Below are positions 18,193-26,455 of a stretch of 64,000 bases of DNA, in pieces. The notes beneath the pieces were generated by a model. It did not search any database, was not told the origin of the DNA, and worked only from the letters and a program-made list of their open reading frames with translations. A program made the position numbers and the translations under genes. The DNA is from Pectobacterium brasiliense (lineage in GTDB: Bacteria > Pseudomonadota > Gammaproteobacteria > Enterobacterales > Enterobacteriaceae), in contig NZ_JACGFN010000002.1 in the NCBI RefSeq assembly GCF_016950255.1, positions 310,001-374,000 of the forward strand, in the 5' to 3' direction. Position 1 is the first letter of the stretch. Each line of letters opens with the position of its first letter.

Positions 18193-18266
18193 AACCTGGA
18201 GGCGAAAAGAATTTGTCCCGCGAGGAATGCGCGCAGCGCAGGGGAAATTGTTTTCGCCTCCAGGTT
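18193..18266. repeat. 16-bp perfect inverted repeat around a 42-nt loop
   Basis: AACCTGGAGGCGAAAA (18193-18208) pairs perfectly with TTTTCGCCTCCAGGTT (18251-18266). Inner bases AATTTGTCCC and GGGGAAATT extend the stem imperfectly. There is no T-run, so it is not a simple terminator. A recombination, transfer or replication site is possible. Confidence 0.8.
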
Positions 18267-18720
18267 GCAGTCATAAAGCCCAAGGCGCAGCCGCGCCAAC
18301 GCCAGGATTCACGACAAGCCAAGGACGCACGGGCCGCCTCTCCCGAATGGAGACATGACCGACTCGGCATCCTCGCATGGCAGCTTCACCGGCTTGCGCC
18401 CTAACGCGGCCAGGTCAATGCCGCAGCGACAAGGTACGAGCGCTCCTGCCACAACTTGCGACCACATGCTTGATGCGTGGCGTGGAAGCTCCACATAGAG
18501 GCCAGGTGGTGTGTCGGTGAACCGTCTTTCGTGACGTACAGGCAACGAACCGCCAGCGTCGAGCACGGCACGCATTCGTGCAACCTGCCGCAGCAAGCCG
18601 GGGCGTAGCCCCACAAGCGCCGCCCATTGCGGCGAGGTGCTGTCGGAATGTCGGCGGCGCGTGCGCCGCTGCACTTGCATGGCTTCAATGACTTTTGCGC
18701 ACAAGGCGACTGGTGCGCGG

Positions 18721-18754
18721 CCCCTTTGCCGCCTTCGGTAAGGCGGCAAAGGGG
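18721..18754. repeat. 15-bp perfect hairpin with CGGT loop
   Basis: CCCCTTTGCCGCCTT (18721-18735) pairs perfectly with AAGGCGGCAAAGGGG (18740-18754) around CGGT, followed by CGTTTT. It could act as an intrinsic terminator on the plus strand, though the T-tract is short. Confidence 0.75.
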
Positions 18755-18815
18755 CGTTTTGGCTTTGAGCCTTGAAACCGGGTGCGGCCACTGCAGCGCA
18801 CGGAGCTTTGGCATT

Positions 18816-18850
18816 CCCCGCGCCCAAGACGGAACGGCTTGGGCGCGGGG
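18816..18850. repeat. 13-bp perfect GC hairpin
   Basis: CCCCGCGCCCAAG (18816-18828) pairs perfectly with CTTGGGCGCGGGG (18838-18850) around a 9-nt loop. It begins eight bases beyond the stop of the 59-aa minus-strand ORF, so it may end that transcript, although no T-run follows. Confidence 0.75.
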
Positions 18851-18857
18851 TTGCTTC

Positions 18858-19037
18858 CTATTCTTTGGTTTCGATGATCCGCCACATGGCACGCGGCAAG
18901 GCGCGGCCCGTGATGGGGTGTAGGTCGGTCAGGTCGGCACGGGCTCTCCAGCCGCGAGGCGGACGGTAGCCGCGCACGTCGCTATCGCCATGCCAGCGGC
19001 GGGCGCGTATCGTGCCGGGGGCGTAAGTCGCGGCCAT
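18858..19037 (-). CDS. Small ICE hypothetical protein, 59 aa
   Basis: The minus strand encodes a 59-aa basic protein starting MAATYAPGTIRARRWHGDSD and ending RALPRAMWRIIETKE. It is rich in Arg and Trp and has a protein-like composition with no low-complexity runs. A 44-codon ORF in another frame (19061 to 18929, starting MSHDTTNR) has the better Shine-Dalgarno (GAGGA) and overlaps it, so start and frame use are uncertain. It lies just downstream of parB on the same strand and may be co-transcribed. No family recognised. Confidence 0.5.
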   Translation of the reverse strand: MAATYAPGTIRARRWHGDSDVRGYRPPRGWRARADLTDLHPITGRALPRAMWRIIETKE

Positions 19038-19124
19038 GCGCGGTTCGTGGTGTCGTGGCTCATGGGGGAATCCTCGACATGAAAGCGCCCCGACCGGAAC
19101 CGGGGCGCTATCTGTGGTGCGGGG

Positions 19125-21209
19125 TCAAGCGGCCAGTGCCTCGGCCTGCGTCTGTTCATCCGCCACGGCGGCGACTTCCTCCGGTGCTTCGGCTGCCTCG
19201 TCCGTCACCACCTCCTGCGCGGCCTGCTGCGTGACTTCGGCGGCGAAGATGGCAGGCATCCAACCGGTGCCATCGGCCAGCCGTTCGGCTTCGCTGGCAA
19301 TGTCGCCTTTTTTCAACTTCGCCAGCCGGGTGACGTGCTGCGGTGCGAATTCGCCCACGGCTTCCAGAATCGCGACCTTCGGCACATGCTGGAAATAGCC
19401 GTCTGCGGTCGGTTGCCACCATGCCGCCATCTCCAGCGCCACGGCCTGCGCCAGTTCGGCACCCGGCTGGCGCTGCGTGGCGCGGGGCGTCACCACATCG
19501 ACCGTGGATGCTACGAATACGGCCAGCAGGCGCACCAATTCATCCTGCGGCTTCGCCAGCAGTGCGGCGAACAGTTCGGCACTGTCCTCCGGCAAGGCCT
19601 CACCCGCTACCTGTTGCAGTGCGCGCAGAGCCACGGCGGCGGGCGATTCCGGCCAGTCCGGGGCCATGCCTTCCAGCCGATCTTGCTGGGTCAGCTTCAC
19701 GCCCAGCGGCAGATCGTGGCCGTAGTGGCTGCCTTGCAAGACAGTCTGCACCATGCCATGCACCAGTGCGGCCAGCGCCACCTGCGGATGCCGTGCGACT
19801 TCGATTTGCAGCGCGGCGGTACGGTGGGCACTCAAGCGTTGCGCCAGCCGGTCGGACATGGCGGCGGGCTTAGGGGCGTCGTCGGCTTCCTCGCCGGTGT
19901 CGTCGTTCCCGGCTTCGCCCTCGCTGCCGAAACCTTGCCGCAGCCGTTCCAGCGTGCGCAGTGCCTTGGCCTCGGCTTCGCGCAGCAGGCCACGATGAAT
20001 CACGGCCTCGCCGTTGCGGTCGATGGTGACGATGGCACCGGCGGCAGCTTTGGCGGCTTCCCCGTAGTCCTGCAAGCCATCTTCCAACGCCTGCAACTGT
20101 TCGCCCAGGTATTCGCCTTCCTGCTGCAAGACATCGGCCTTTTCTTCGTCGTCGGCGTCCAAGGCGGCATCCACGGCCTCGGCCAGCGCCTGCATCTTGG
20201 TTTGCAGCTTCTCGATGCGTTGGGCCTCGCGCTTGTTCGGGCTGCGGCGTTGCCTCGGGGCGCGCTGGAAGGCTTGCAGGTCGGCATGGGTCGTGCCGGG
20301 GGTGGCATCCACCCATGCCCAGCCTTCGGCCTTCACCTCGGCGGCAAGGCTGGCCAGCTTGTCCTGCGCCAGCCGTTCCAGCAGCGTGGCATCGGTCAGA
20401 TACACGCCGCTATCGGCTTCCGCGAACAGATCGCGGCGGGTGCCACCGCCTGCGGCCTCGTAAGCATCCAGTCCAACGAAGCGCACCAGCGGATGCCGGT
20501 GGGCATCAATCTCTCGCTCGGTCAGGCGGTCGCGCAAATTGTGCGGGCCGCGCTGCCATGTCGGCGCATCGTAGAACGCGGCTTCCTGTGCGGTGTGGTC
20601 GTCGGTGATGGCAAGGGCCATCAACTGGTCAAGGCTCACGGCCTCGGCCCGGTAGTCGGCCAGTAGGCGCGGCGACACGTTGGCGAGTTTCAAGCGGCGC
20701 TGCACCACCAGCGGCGTGACGCTGAAATCGGCGGCAATGTCCTCGATGGGTCGGCCTTCGGCCAGAAGCGCGGCGAATGCCTCGAACTGGTCAGCGGGGT
20801 GCATGGCTTCGCGCTGCACGTTCTCGGTCAGGCTGGCGGTGCGGGCGGTGCCATCGGCCACCAGCAGGCAAGGGACGTCCCATTCCTTGCTGATGCGGCG
20901 CTTATTCGCCAGCAGCTTGAGGGCGGCAAGGCGACGGCCTCCGGCCACGACTTCGTAACGCTCGCCGTCAGCGGTCGCGGTCACGATCAGGTTTTGCAGC
21001 AGGCCGACACGCTGGATGCTGGCGGCGAGTTCGGGAATCGACATGCGCGGGGTCTTGCGCACGTTGCGGCCCGTGGGGCGCGATACCAGCCGCGACAGCG
21101 ACACAAGAATCAGATTCTTGCTCGGGTCGGCGGCCTCCAGCAGCACGGCAGGCGCGGCGTTGGCCGTGCCGTGGATGGCTTGGGCTTCGGTGTGGTTGAT
21201 GGCGTTCAT
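19125..21209 (-). CDS. parB: ParB/RepB/Spo0J family partition protein
   Basis: A 694-aa ParB-family protein with an AAGGAG site before ATG 21209. Residues about 36-130 hold the ParB/Srx nuclease-like domain: SIPELAASIQRVGLLQNLIV, the box II-type GGRRLAALKLL, and TASLTENVQREAMHPADQFE. The HTH follows (IEDIAADFSVTPLVVQRRLK). The C-terminal ~450 residues are long and acidic, with a coiled-coil-like stretch near 330-380, and are specific to ICE/plasmid ParBs of this type. It should load on a parS-like site and work with ParA encoded at 11973. Its separation from parA by about 7 kb is normal for this family. Confidence 0.92.
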   Translation of the reverse strand: MNAINHTEAQAIHGTANAAPAVLLEAADPSKNLILVSLSRLVSRPTGRNVRKTPRMSIPELAASIQRVGLLQNLIVTATADGERYEVVAGGRRLAALKLLANKRRISKEWDVPCLLVADGTARTASLTENVQREAMHPADQFEAFAALLAEGRPIEDIAADFSVTPLVVQRRLKLANVSPRLLADYRAEAVSLDQLMALAITDDHTAQEAAFYDAPTWQRGPHNLRDRLTEREIDAHRHPLVRFVGLDAYEAAGGGTRRDLFAEADSGVYLTDATLLERLAQDKLASLAAEVKAEGWAWVDATPGTTHADLQAFQRAPRQRRSPNKREAQRIEKLQTKMQALAEAVDAALDADDEEKADVLQQEGEYLGEQLQALEDGLQDYGEAAKAAAGAIVTIDRNGEAVIHRGLLREAEAKALRTLERLRQGFGSEGEAGNDDTGEEADDAPKPAAMSDRLAQRLSAHRTAALQIEVARHPQVALAALVHGMVQTVLQGSHYGHDLPLGVKLTQQDRLEGMAPDWPESPAAVALRALQQVAGEALPEDSAELFAALLAKPQDELVRLLAVFVASTVDVVTPRATQRQPGAELAQAVALEMAAWWQPTADGYFQHVPKVAILEAVGEFAPQHVTRLAKLKKGDIASEAERLADGTGWMPAIFAAEVTQQAAQEVVTDEAAEAPEEVAAVADEQTQAEALAA

Positions 21210-21290
21210 GGTGAAAACTCCTTGCGATGATGGAATGCAGCAGCGAATGACGCGGCAAGGGTTGCTGCCTGCCCCTGCCGCGCAGGGAAA

Positions 21291-22118
21291 TCAGGCTTTC
21301 AACTGGCGCAGGCCATCGGCCAGCAGCCACAGGGCGCGATTGAGGCGAATATCCGAATCAATGCCCTGCACCGGGCGGGTCTGCTGGCGGCGTCCGTTGG
21401 CGCTGCGTCCAGACAAACCGCCTTTGGTCAGGTTCTCTTGGGTTCGGTTGAACACGCTCCACAAGTCCGGGCGGCGGTCGTCGAACCGGCGCGGCATCAG
21501 GATTTGCGATTCGGTGATGGGTGCGGGCTTGTCCGGGTCGTCGTACTTAAGCGACAGCGCGGCGCGGGCGAACACCTCGGCTTCGCCTTCGTCCAGCGTG
21601 ATGGCCTGCATGGACTCTCGGGATTCCAGCGCACGGTCAAAACCGTGTAGCACCTGATAGGCACCTTCGATCACTTGTCCGGCCACGTTGCCCTTATGCG
21701 GCACGCGCACATCGGCCACGGTATCGCCGCACACCAGCCCATTGCTGCACACGAAACGGAACATCCCGGCCAGCATCTGGTAGCTGCTGGTGCCATCGTG
21801 CGAGTTCAGCAGGATGATTTCGTTGGCCTCGCCTCGGGCGTTGATCTGGCTGGCGTGGCGTAGCCGGATCATGTGCTTGGTGTAGTCGCGGCGGTCTTGG
21901 TGGCGGGTGCGGGTCTGCGTCACCATGAAAGGCTGAAACCCTTCCTTGCGCAGTTCGGTCAGCACCGTGGCGGTGGGGATATAGGCGTAACGCTGGGAAC
22001 GGCTTTCGTGGGGCGCTTCCGCAAAGATAGACGGGGCCACGCGGTGAATCTGGTCGTCCGACAGCGGGGTATCGCTGCGCAGAACCGGGGAACGTGATGC
22101 GAAACGGGATGCAAGCAT
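21291..22118 (-). CDS. DUF932 domain protein
   Basis: A 275-aa protein starting MLASRFASRSPVLRSDTPLS, with a GGAGAAAG ribosome-binding site. Blocks such as HESRSQRYAYIPTATVLTEL, TRHQDRRDYTKHMIRLRHAS and MLAGMFRFVCSNGLVCGDTV are the conserved core of DUF932 (phage/plasmid-like protein, LGT_TIGR03299-like). It is encoded 81 bp before parB on the same strand and in Tn4371-type ICEs always accompanies it. Function unknown. Confidence 0.9.
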   Translation of the reverse strand: MLASRFASRSPVLRSDTPLSDDQIHRVAPSIFAEAPHESRSQRYAYIPTATVLTELRKEGFQPFMVTQTRTRHQDRRDYTKHMIRLRHASQINARGEANEIILLNSHDGTSSYQMLAGMFRFVCSNGLVCGDTVADVRVPHKGNVAGQVIEGAYQVLHGFDRALESRESMQAITLDEGEAEVFARAALSLKYDDPDKPAPITESQILMPRRFDDRRPDLWSVFNRTQENLTKGGLSGRSANGRRQQTRPVQGIDSDIRLNRALWLLADGLRQLKA

Positions 22119-22689
22119 GGTCTTTCTCCTGACGAAAAGGGTTTGCTGTTCAAACCGCACACCGGATTCCTAGATTCGGAGCCCAGCCTTTCGGCTGTTC
22201 GGTGCGGTTGGCACGAGGAACCCGGTTGGCCCTGTTGCCACCGTCTTTCCTGAGTTCATCGCCCGCGACGGTCAGGAGCCCACGGACGTGGGCCGTCAAG
22301 GAGAAAAGCGGCAGGTAGGTGCGGCCCGCAGGCGTAGCCGAGGACACGGCCTGGCGCGCCTTGACGGCACGCGGCCACGGGCTACAGTCGCGAGCAAGGT
22401 GATGGAGTCAGGAGAGACGGCTGGACATGGCAACGGCCGCCGTGATGTGCAAGCCGCAAGCAAGCGAAGCGCGCAGGCCCGAAGCTGGAAGCCGGGCCGT
22501 AGGCGTCAGGGATGTGGAAGGCTGGCGAATGCCAGTCCCGTCAGGGATGAGCGAAGAGCGAACCTGGAGCAGCGCGGTCCGCAAAGCGGAGACGCAAGGC
22601 TCTTCTTGGCTTATTATCTATTTGTAAGCACCTACAACGGAATAACTTCTTTCCAGTTCAGGAATCTCAAATATAAAAAGGATAGAGCC
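22119..22689. other. Non-coding junction between DUF932 and the defence cargo
   Basis: The first ~490 bp are GC-rich ICE DNA with a repeated CGTCAGGGATG (22504-22514 and 22539-22549) flanking a CTGGC-GAAT-GCCAG hairpin (22522-22535). At about 22605 the composition switches abruptly to AT-rich, marking the probable left edge of the inserted SIR2-HerA block. An open frame runs through from 22288 but its translation is low-complexity before 22690. Confidence 0.5.
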
Positions 22690-23703
22690 TTGTCTGATGT
22701 CAACTACGAAAAGCAAGCTCAGGACTACTACGGCAAGGCTCCCATTATTATTTTGGGTAGTGGAGCCTCGGCTGCCCATGGAATGTCTGGCATGTGGGGG
22801 CTTGCGCAGCATTTGATAAAGAATACTGACGTTTCAGGGCTCTCTGATGCTGAGATGGAGTCCTGGGGGATGTTCTGTCAGACACTGACAGAAGGCGTGG
22901 ATTTAGAGGCAGCTCTCCACCGAGTAGCAGTATCTGAAGTGCTGACGTGCAGAATCATAAATTCTACTTGGTTACTTATAAACCATGAAGACTGCGGCAT
23001 CTTCAAGAGTGGCTTGCAAAATAGCTCGATGTTCCCGCTGAGCCGTCTGCTTGAACATATGTTCAAAACAAGCCTAAGAAAAATAAATATCATCACTACA
23101 AATTATGATCGTTTGGCAGAGTACGCATGCGAGCAAAGCAGGCTCCATCACTACACTGGTTTCACACACGGTTTTTTCCGTCAATTGGCCACGCCCGATG
23201 AACTGACCTGCTCGCGCAGAGTGAATATTTGGAAAGTACATGGCTCTCTAGACTGGTTCCAGTCCCCACTAGAGGACACTGTCGCAATTTCGGGCTCACA
23301 AGAAATACCTGAAAACTACAGCCCCCAGATTGTCACGCCTGGCACGCAAAAGTATCAGAAGACGCATCTTGAGCCATTTCGCTCAATTATAAATAATGCA
23401 GACGTAGCCATTAACGAGGCCGGATCATATTTGTGCGTCGGATATGGATTCAATGATGAACATATCCAGCCAAAACTTATGGCCAAATGTCAGCGGCATG
23501 GCGCACCAGTCACCATCATTACATACGCGCTTTCGGAGTCAGCTAAGAGACTTATCCTTGGCGGCAAAGCACAAAATTATTTAGCCATAGAGCGAGGAGA
23601 AACAGACAATCAGTCTATTGTCTACTCCTCCCTTAGCAGTTCTGCAGTTACAGTAGAGAAAAACATCTGGAGCCTTGAGGGCTACTTATCACTCATCATG
23701 TAG
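22690..23703 (+). CDS. SIR2-family NADase-like protein of a SIR2-HerA system
   Basis: A 337-aa protein read from a TTG start at 22690, preceded by AAGGA at seven-base spacing. The frame stays open to 22288, but the upstream part is GC-rich, low-complexity ICE sequence. SIR2-like motifs are IIILGSGASAAHGMSGMW (the nucleotide loop, residues 19-36), IITTNYDRLAE (TNYD, residues 137-140), and WKVHGSLDWF (catalytic-type H184). A GYGFNDEHIQPKL segment near the C-terminus is typical of SIR2_2 proteins in phage defence. In known SIR2-HerA systems this subunit depletes NAD+ when phage is sensed. The herA gene follows after 9 bp. Confidence 0.88.
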   Translation: MSDVNYEKQAQDYYGKAPIIILGSGASAAHGMSGMWGLAQHLIKNTDVSGLSDAEMESWGMFCQTLTEGVDLEAALHRVAVSEVLTCRIINSTWLLINHEDCGIFKSGLQNSSMFPLSRLLEHMFKTSLRKINIITTNYDRLAEYACEQSRLHHYTGFTHGFFRQLATPDELTCSRRVNIWKVHGSLDWFQSPLEDTVAISGSQEIPENYSPQIVTPGTQKYQKTHLEPFRSIINNADVAINEAGSYLCVGYGFNDEHIQPKLMAKCQRHGAPVTIITYALSESAKRLILGGKAQNYLAIERGETDNQSIVYSSLSSSAVTVEKNIWSLEGYLSLIM

Positions 23704-23712
23704 AGAGGACAT

Positions 23713-25440
23713 ATGCCAATATTCAACTTTAGGGATGAAGAAGCGCTCGGGAAGGTTGCCTCGGTTGACACCACGAATGTCATCGTGGACGTCGAGAATG
23801 TGTCTCATCTGAAGAGGCTTCAGGTTAATCACCTCGCTGTACTCCAGAGTAGCAAGCCAGGACAGCACCTGATTGGTCTTATTACGCAAGTGACAAGAAA
23901 GCGCGGCATTGAGAATCTTTCTGATGACGGAATCGTAGATCAGAATTCAGAGTTGAATCTGTGCCGCATTGCATTAATTGGAACCATGCTGGATCGCGAT
24001 GGCTCCAAGGAGAACGTTTTCCGTCGAACACTCGAAAGTGTTCCTGAAATAGATGCAAACTGCTTCGCTCTCGAAGGCGAGAACCTCACTGGATTTATGC
24101 GCACGCTCTCCAGTGTTTCAGCCGACGGCAATGCATTGACTCTCGGCAAATACACTCTGGATGACAATGCAGTAGCCTACCTTAATGGAAATAAATTCTT
24201 CCAGCGCCATGCCTTTATTGGAGGGAGCACAGGGTCTGGGAAGTCTTGGACAACGGCCAAAATTATTGAGCAGATGTCAGGGCTTTCTACAGCGAACGCC
24301 ATTGTCTTCGACCTCCACGGAGAATATGCGCCATTGACGGGGCCTGGCATTCAGCACTTCAAGGTTGCTGGGCCTGCAGATGTTGAAGCCCAACGCACTA
24401 TTTCTGATGGTGTGCTTTACCTGCCTTATTGGCTACTTTCTTATGAGGCGCTAGTTTCCATGTTTGTGGATCGCAGCGACCAAAATGCCCCGAACCAAGC
24501 CATGATTATGGCTCGCGAGATCAATCAGGCCAAGAGGAAGTACCTTGAAGACAATGGACAACAGGACTTGCTTAAGCATTTTACTGTAGATAGCCCTGTG
24601 CCATTTGATCTTAACTTCCTGATGTCGCGACTAAATGAAATAAACATCGAAATGGTTCCTGGTTCGCGCGGCGACAAGCAAGGCGACTTCTTCGGAAAGC
24701 TCGCACGCATGATTTCTCGCCTTGAGAACAAAATTTCCGATCGACGCCTCGGATTTATGTTTAATGGCGGCGGAGATATTCTTGATTTCACTTGGCTTGA
24801 GAAATTTGCCAGCGCTGCTCTTGGGAGCACTGCGGAGAACGGGAAAGCAGGAATCAAGATCATCAACTTCTCCGAGGTTCCCTCGGACGTCTTGCCCCTA
24901 ATCGTATCCCTCGTTGCACGAGTTACGTTCTCAGTCCAACAGTGGACGCCATCAGAGCTTCGCCACCCTATTGCGCTTCTTTGTGATGAAGCGCACCTAT
25001 ATATGCCGCAGCGCAATATGGCAGATTCTGCCGACGATATTTCACTGGATATATTCGAGCGCATCGCCAAAGAGGGGCGAAAATATGGCGTTAGCTTGGT
25101 TGTAATCAGCCAACGTCCATCCGAAGTAAACAAAACACTGCTTAGCCAGTGCAGTAACTTTGTATCTATGCGTCTAACCAATGCTGAAGATCAAGGAGTT
25201 ATTAAACGTCTACTTCCTGATAGCCTCGGCGGCTTCAGCGATATCCTTCCTACGCTCGACACTGGCGAGGCTTTGGTTGTTGGTGATGCCAGTTTATTGC
25301 CAAGCCGCATCAGAATCGACGAGCCACAAAATAAGCCGAATAGCGGGACTGTTAATTTTTGGGATGAATGGCAGATCCCAGTCGAAGAGAATCGACTAAT
25401 GATCGCTGTTGACAACTGGCGAAAGCAAAATATCCAATAA
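23713..25440 (+). CDS. herA: HerA-type hexameric ATPase/translocase of SIR2-HerA system
   Basis: A 575-aa protein with an AGAGGA site before ATG 23713. An N-terminal HAS-barrel-like domain (residues 1-110) is followed by the RecA-like motor. Motifs are Walker A GSTGSGKS (171-178), VFDLHGEYAPL (near 200), Walker B ALLCDEAH (421-428), and the C-terminal arm with SLVVISQRPSEVNKTLLSQC, then SNFVSMRLTN, typical of HerA/DUF87 proteins. HerA forms hexamers that translocate DNA; in bacterial defence systems it assembles with SIR2 or nuclease partners. Nine bases separate it from the SIR2 gene, so the two are one operon. Confidence 0.92.
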   Translation: MPIFNFRDEEALGKVASVDTTNVIVDVENVSHLKRLQVNHLAVLQSSKPGQHLIGLITQVTRKRGIENLSDDGIVDQNSELNLCRIALIGTMLDRDGSKENVFRRTLESVPEIDANCFALEGENLTGFMRTLSSVSADGNALTLGKYTLDDNAVAYLNGNKFFQRHAFIGGSTGSGKSWTTAKIIEQMSGLSTANAIVFDLHGEYAPLTGPGIQHFKVAGPADVEAQRTISDGVLYLPYWLLSYEALVSMFVDRSDQNAPNQAMIMAREINQAKRKYLEDNGQQDLLKHFTVDSPVPFDLNFLMSRLNEINIEMVPGSRGDKQGDFFGKLARMISRLENKISDRRLGFMFNGGGDILDFTWLEKFASAALGSTAENGKAGIKIINFSEVPSDVLPLIVSLVARVTFSVQQWTPSELRHPIALLCDEAHLYMPQRNMADSADDISLDIFERIAKEGRKYGVSLVVISQRPSEVNKTLLSQCSNFVSMRLTNAEDQGVIKRLLPDSLGGFSDILPTLDTGEALVVGDASLLPSRIRIDEPQNKPNSGTVNFWDEWQIPVEENRLMIAVDNWRKQNIQ

Positions 25441-25476
25441 TGAACCCTGCATTAAAGCGGGTGCTATTTTAATTAG

Positions 25477-25519
25477 GTTATTGCTTCCCACTACTCGGAA
25501 GAAAAATCGAGGCAATAAC
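25477..25519 (+). promoter_or_regulatory. Inverted repeat between herA and the nuclease gene
   Basis: GTTATTGC (25477-25484) and GCAATAAC (25512-25519) are perfect complements, with an inner TTCC/GGAA stem. The AT-rich 148-bp gap after herA may act as attenuator, operator or separate promoter for the nuclease. Confidence 0.4.
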
Positions 25520-25588
25520 TTTTTAAATTTACATTTCCAATGCCTGGTTGGTTTTTTGCACATGCAGGTAGTTTTCTGGAGTAGACGG

Positions 25589-26455
25589 ATGAGGGATGTA
25601 TTCAAGGATCTCAACGATGAAGATTGGGAGAATTTTGCTCAAGATGTTCTATTCCATCTTGGCTATACAATAGCTCTCGGGCCATCTGTGGGGCGCGATG
25701 ATGGCGTGGATCTTCTTGTCGAGAAAGGTGGACAGAGATTTGTTGTAAGTTGCAAACACCATCAGAAGGCTATTGGTGTTTCGCAGGAAAAAGACATTCG
25801 AGATCGCATGGAGCTTAATTCATGCTCGGGATTTATAGCATTCTACTCGTCATCAGTAACTTCAGGCCTGAAAAAAAAGTTTGGCAAGCTTCGCGAGCTT
25901 GATTTTAAAGTGGTCGAGTACTACAAAACAAACATCTTAGACATAATCCCTACAATGATGGGATTTGTTCTGGAAAAGTACTTCAAGCAAGTGCACGACC
26001 TATATCACCATGTGAACACAAACATGGTATACAAGCCACTACCTTGTGTAATGAGGTGTGGATGTAATGATATTTTATCAAAAGAGAATCTCCCTCGCTC
26101 AATGGTTACCCTTGTAAAAAAGGGTAATAAGCTATGTTTCGAATACGGCTGCAAAAAATGTCTCAGGGATTATCCTGAACACAACCTGGACTGCTTCGAC
26201 CCCGAAATAATAGGAGGATTCGATCTCATCGAAATATACTGGATGGAGATATCGCAGATTCGTTTTTTTGAGGAGTACTTCAAGTGGCGAGACTTAATTG
26301 ATTTATGCCTGGAGAATCTCGAGGTTGTCCCTGATGACGATTTCTACAAGAACTTATCCATATTTAACATGGCGCTAATGCAAGTTATGGTTCCGCAAGG
26401 ATGGGGGGTATGGCTGCCTGAAGAGTATGAAATCACCACGATTCGATTGATGTGA
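25589..26455 (+). CDS. Mrr-like PD-(D/E)XK restriction endonuclease with Cys cluster
   Basis: A 288-aa protein. GGAG at seven-base spacing supports ATG 25589 over more upstream starts, which overlap herA. Residues 1-100 are an Mrr/type IV-like nuclease: LNDEDWENFAQDVLFHLGY, then VGRDDGVDLLVEKGGQRFVV and SCKHHQKAIGV, giving the D41...S-C-K56 catalytic pattern (the usual form is D...QxK). The mid-region carries a Cys-rich module (CVMRCGC, then CFEYGCKKC) that looks like a zinc ribbon. The C-terminal ~100 residues are unassigned. It follows SIR2-HerA on the same strand with matching AT-rich codon use, so it likely belongs to the same cargo. Confidence 0.78.
   Translation: MRDVFKDLNDEDWENFAQDVLFHLGYTIALGPSVGRDDGVDLLVEKGGQRFVVSCKHHQKAIGVSQEKDIRDRMELNSCSGFIAFYSSSVTSGLKKKFGKLRELDFKVVEYYKTNILDIIPTMMGFVLEKYFKQVHDLYHHVNTNMVYKPLPCVMRCGCNDILSKENLPRSMVTLVKKGNKLCFEYGCKKCLRDYPEHNLDCFDPEIIGGFDLIEIYWMEISQIRFFEEYFKWRDLIDLCLENLEVVPDDDFYKNLSIFNMALMQVMVPQGWGVWLPEEYEITTIRLM

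Larger units (their letters stand above)
18083..18857. other. Hairpin-rich non-coding segment of the ICE
   Basis: These 775 bp between DUF736 and the 59-aa ORF have several overlapping low-complexity ORFs but none with a recognisable protein pattern. The segment instead carries three strong perfect inverted repeats, listed separately. It is a candidate cis-acting region of the element (origin, transfer or RNA structure). Confidence 0.55.

Noticed and set aside
19335..20666. A 443-codon plus-strand ORF opposite parB
   Set aside because: Antisense shadow of a GC-rich gene with no recognisable domain; ParB motifs are on the minus strand.
22288..22689. N-terminal extension of the SIR2 protein
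   Set aside because: Codons are GC-rich, low-complexity ICE sequence; a good ribosome-binding site precedes TTG 22690.
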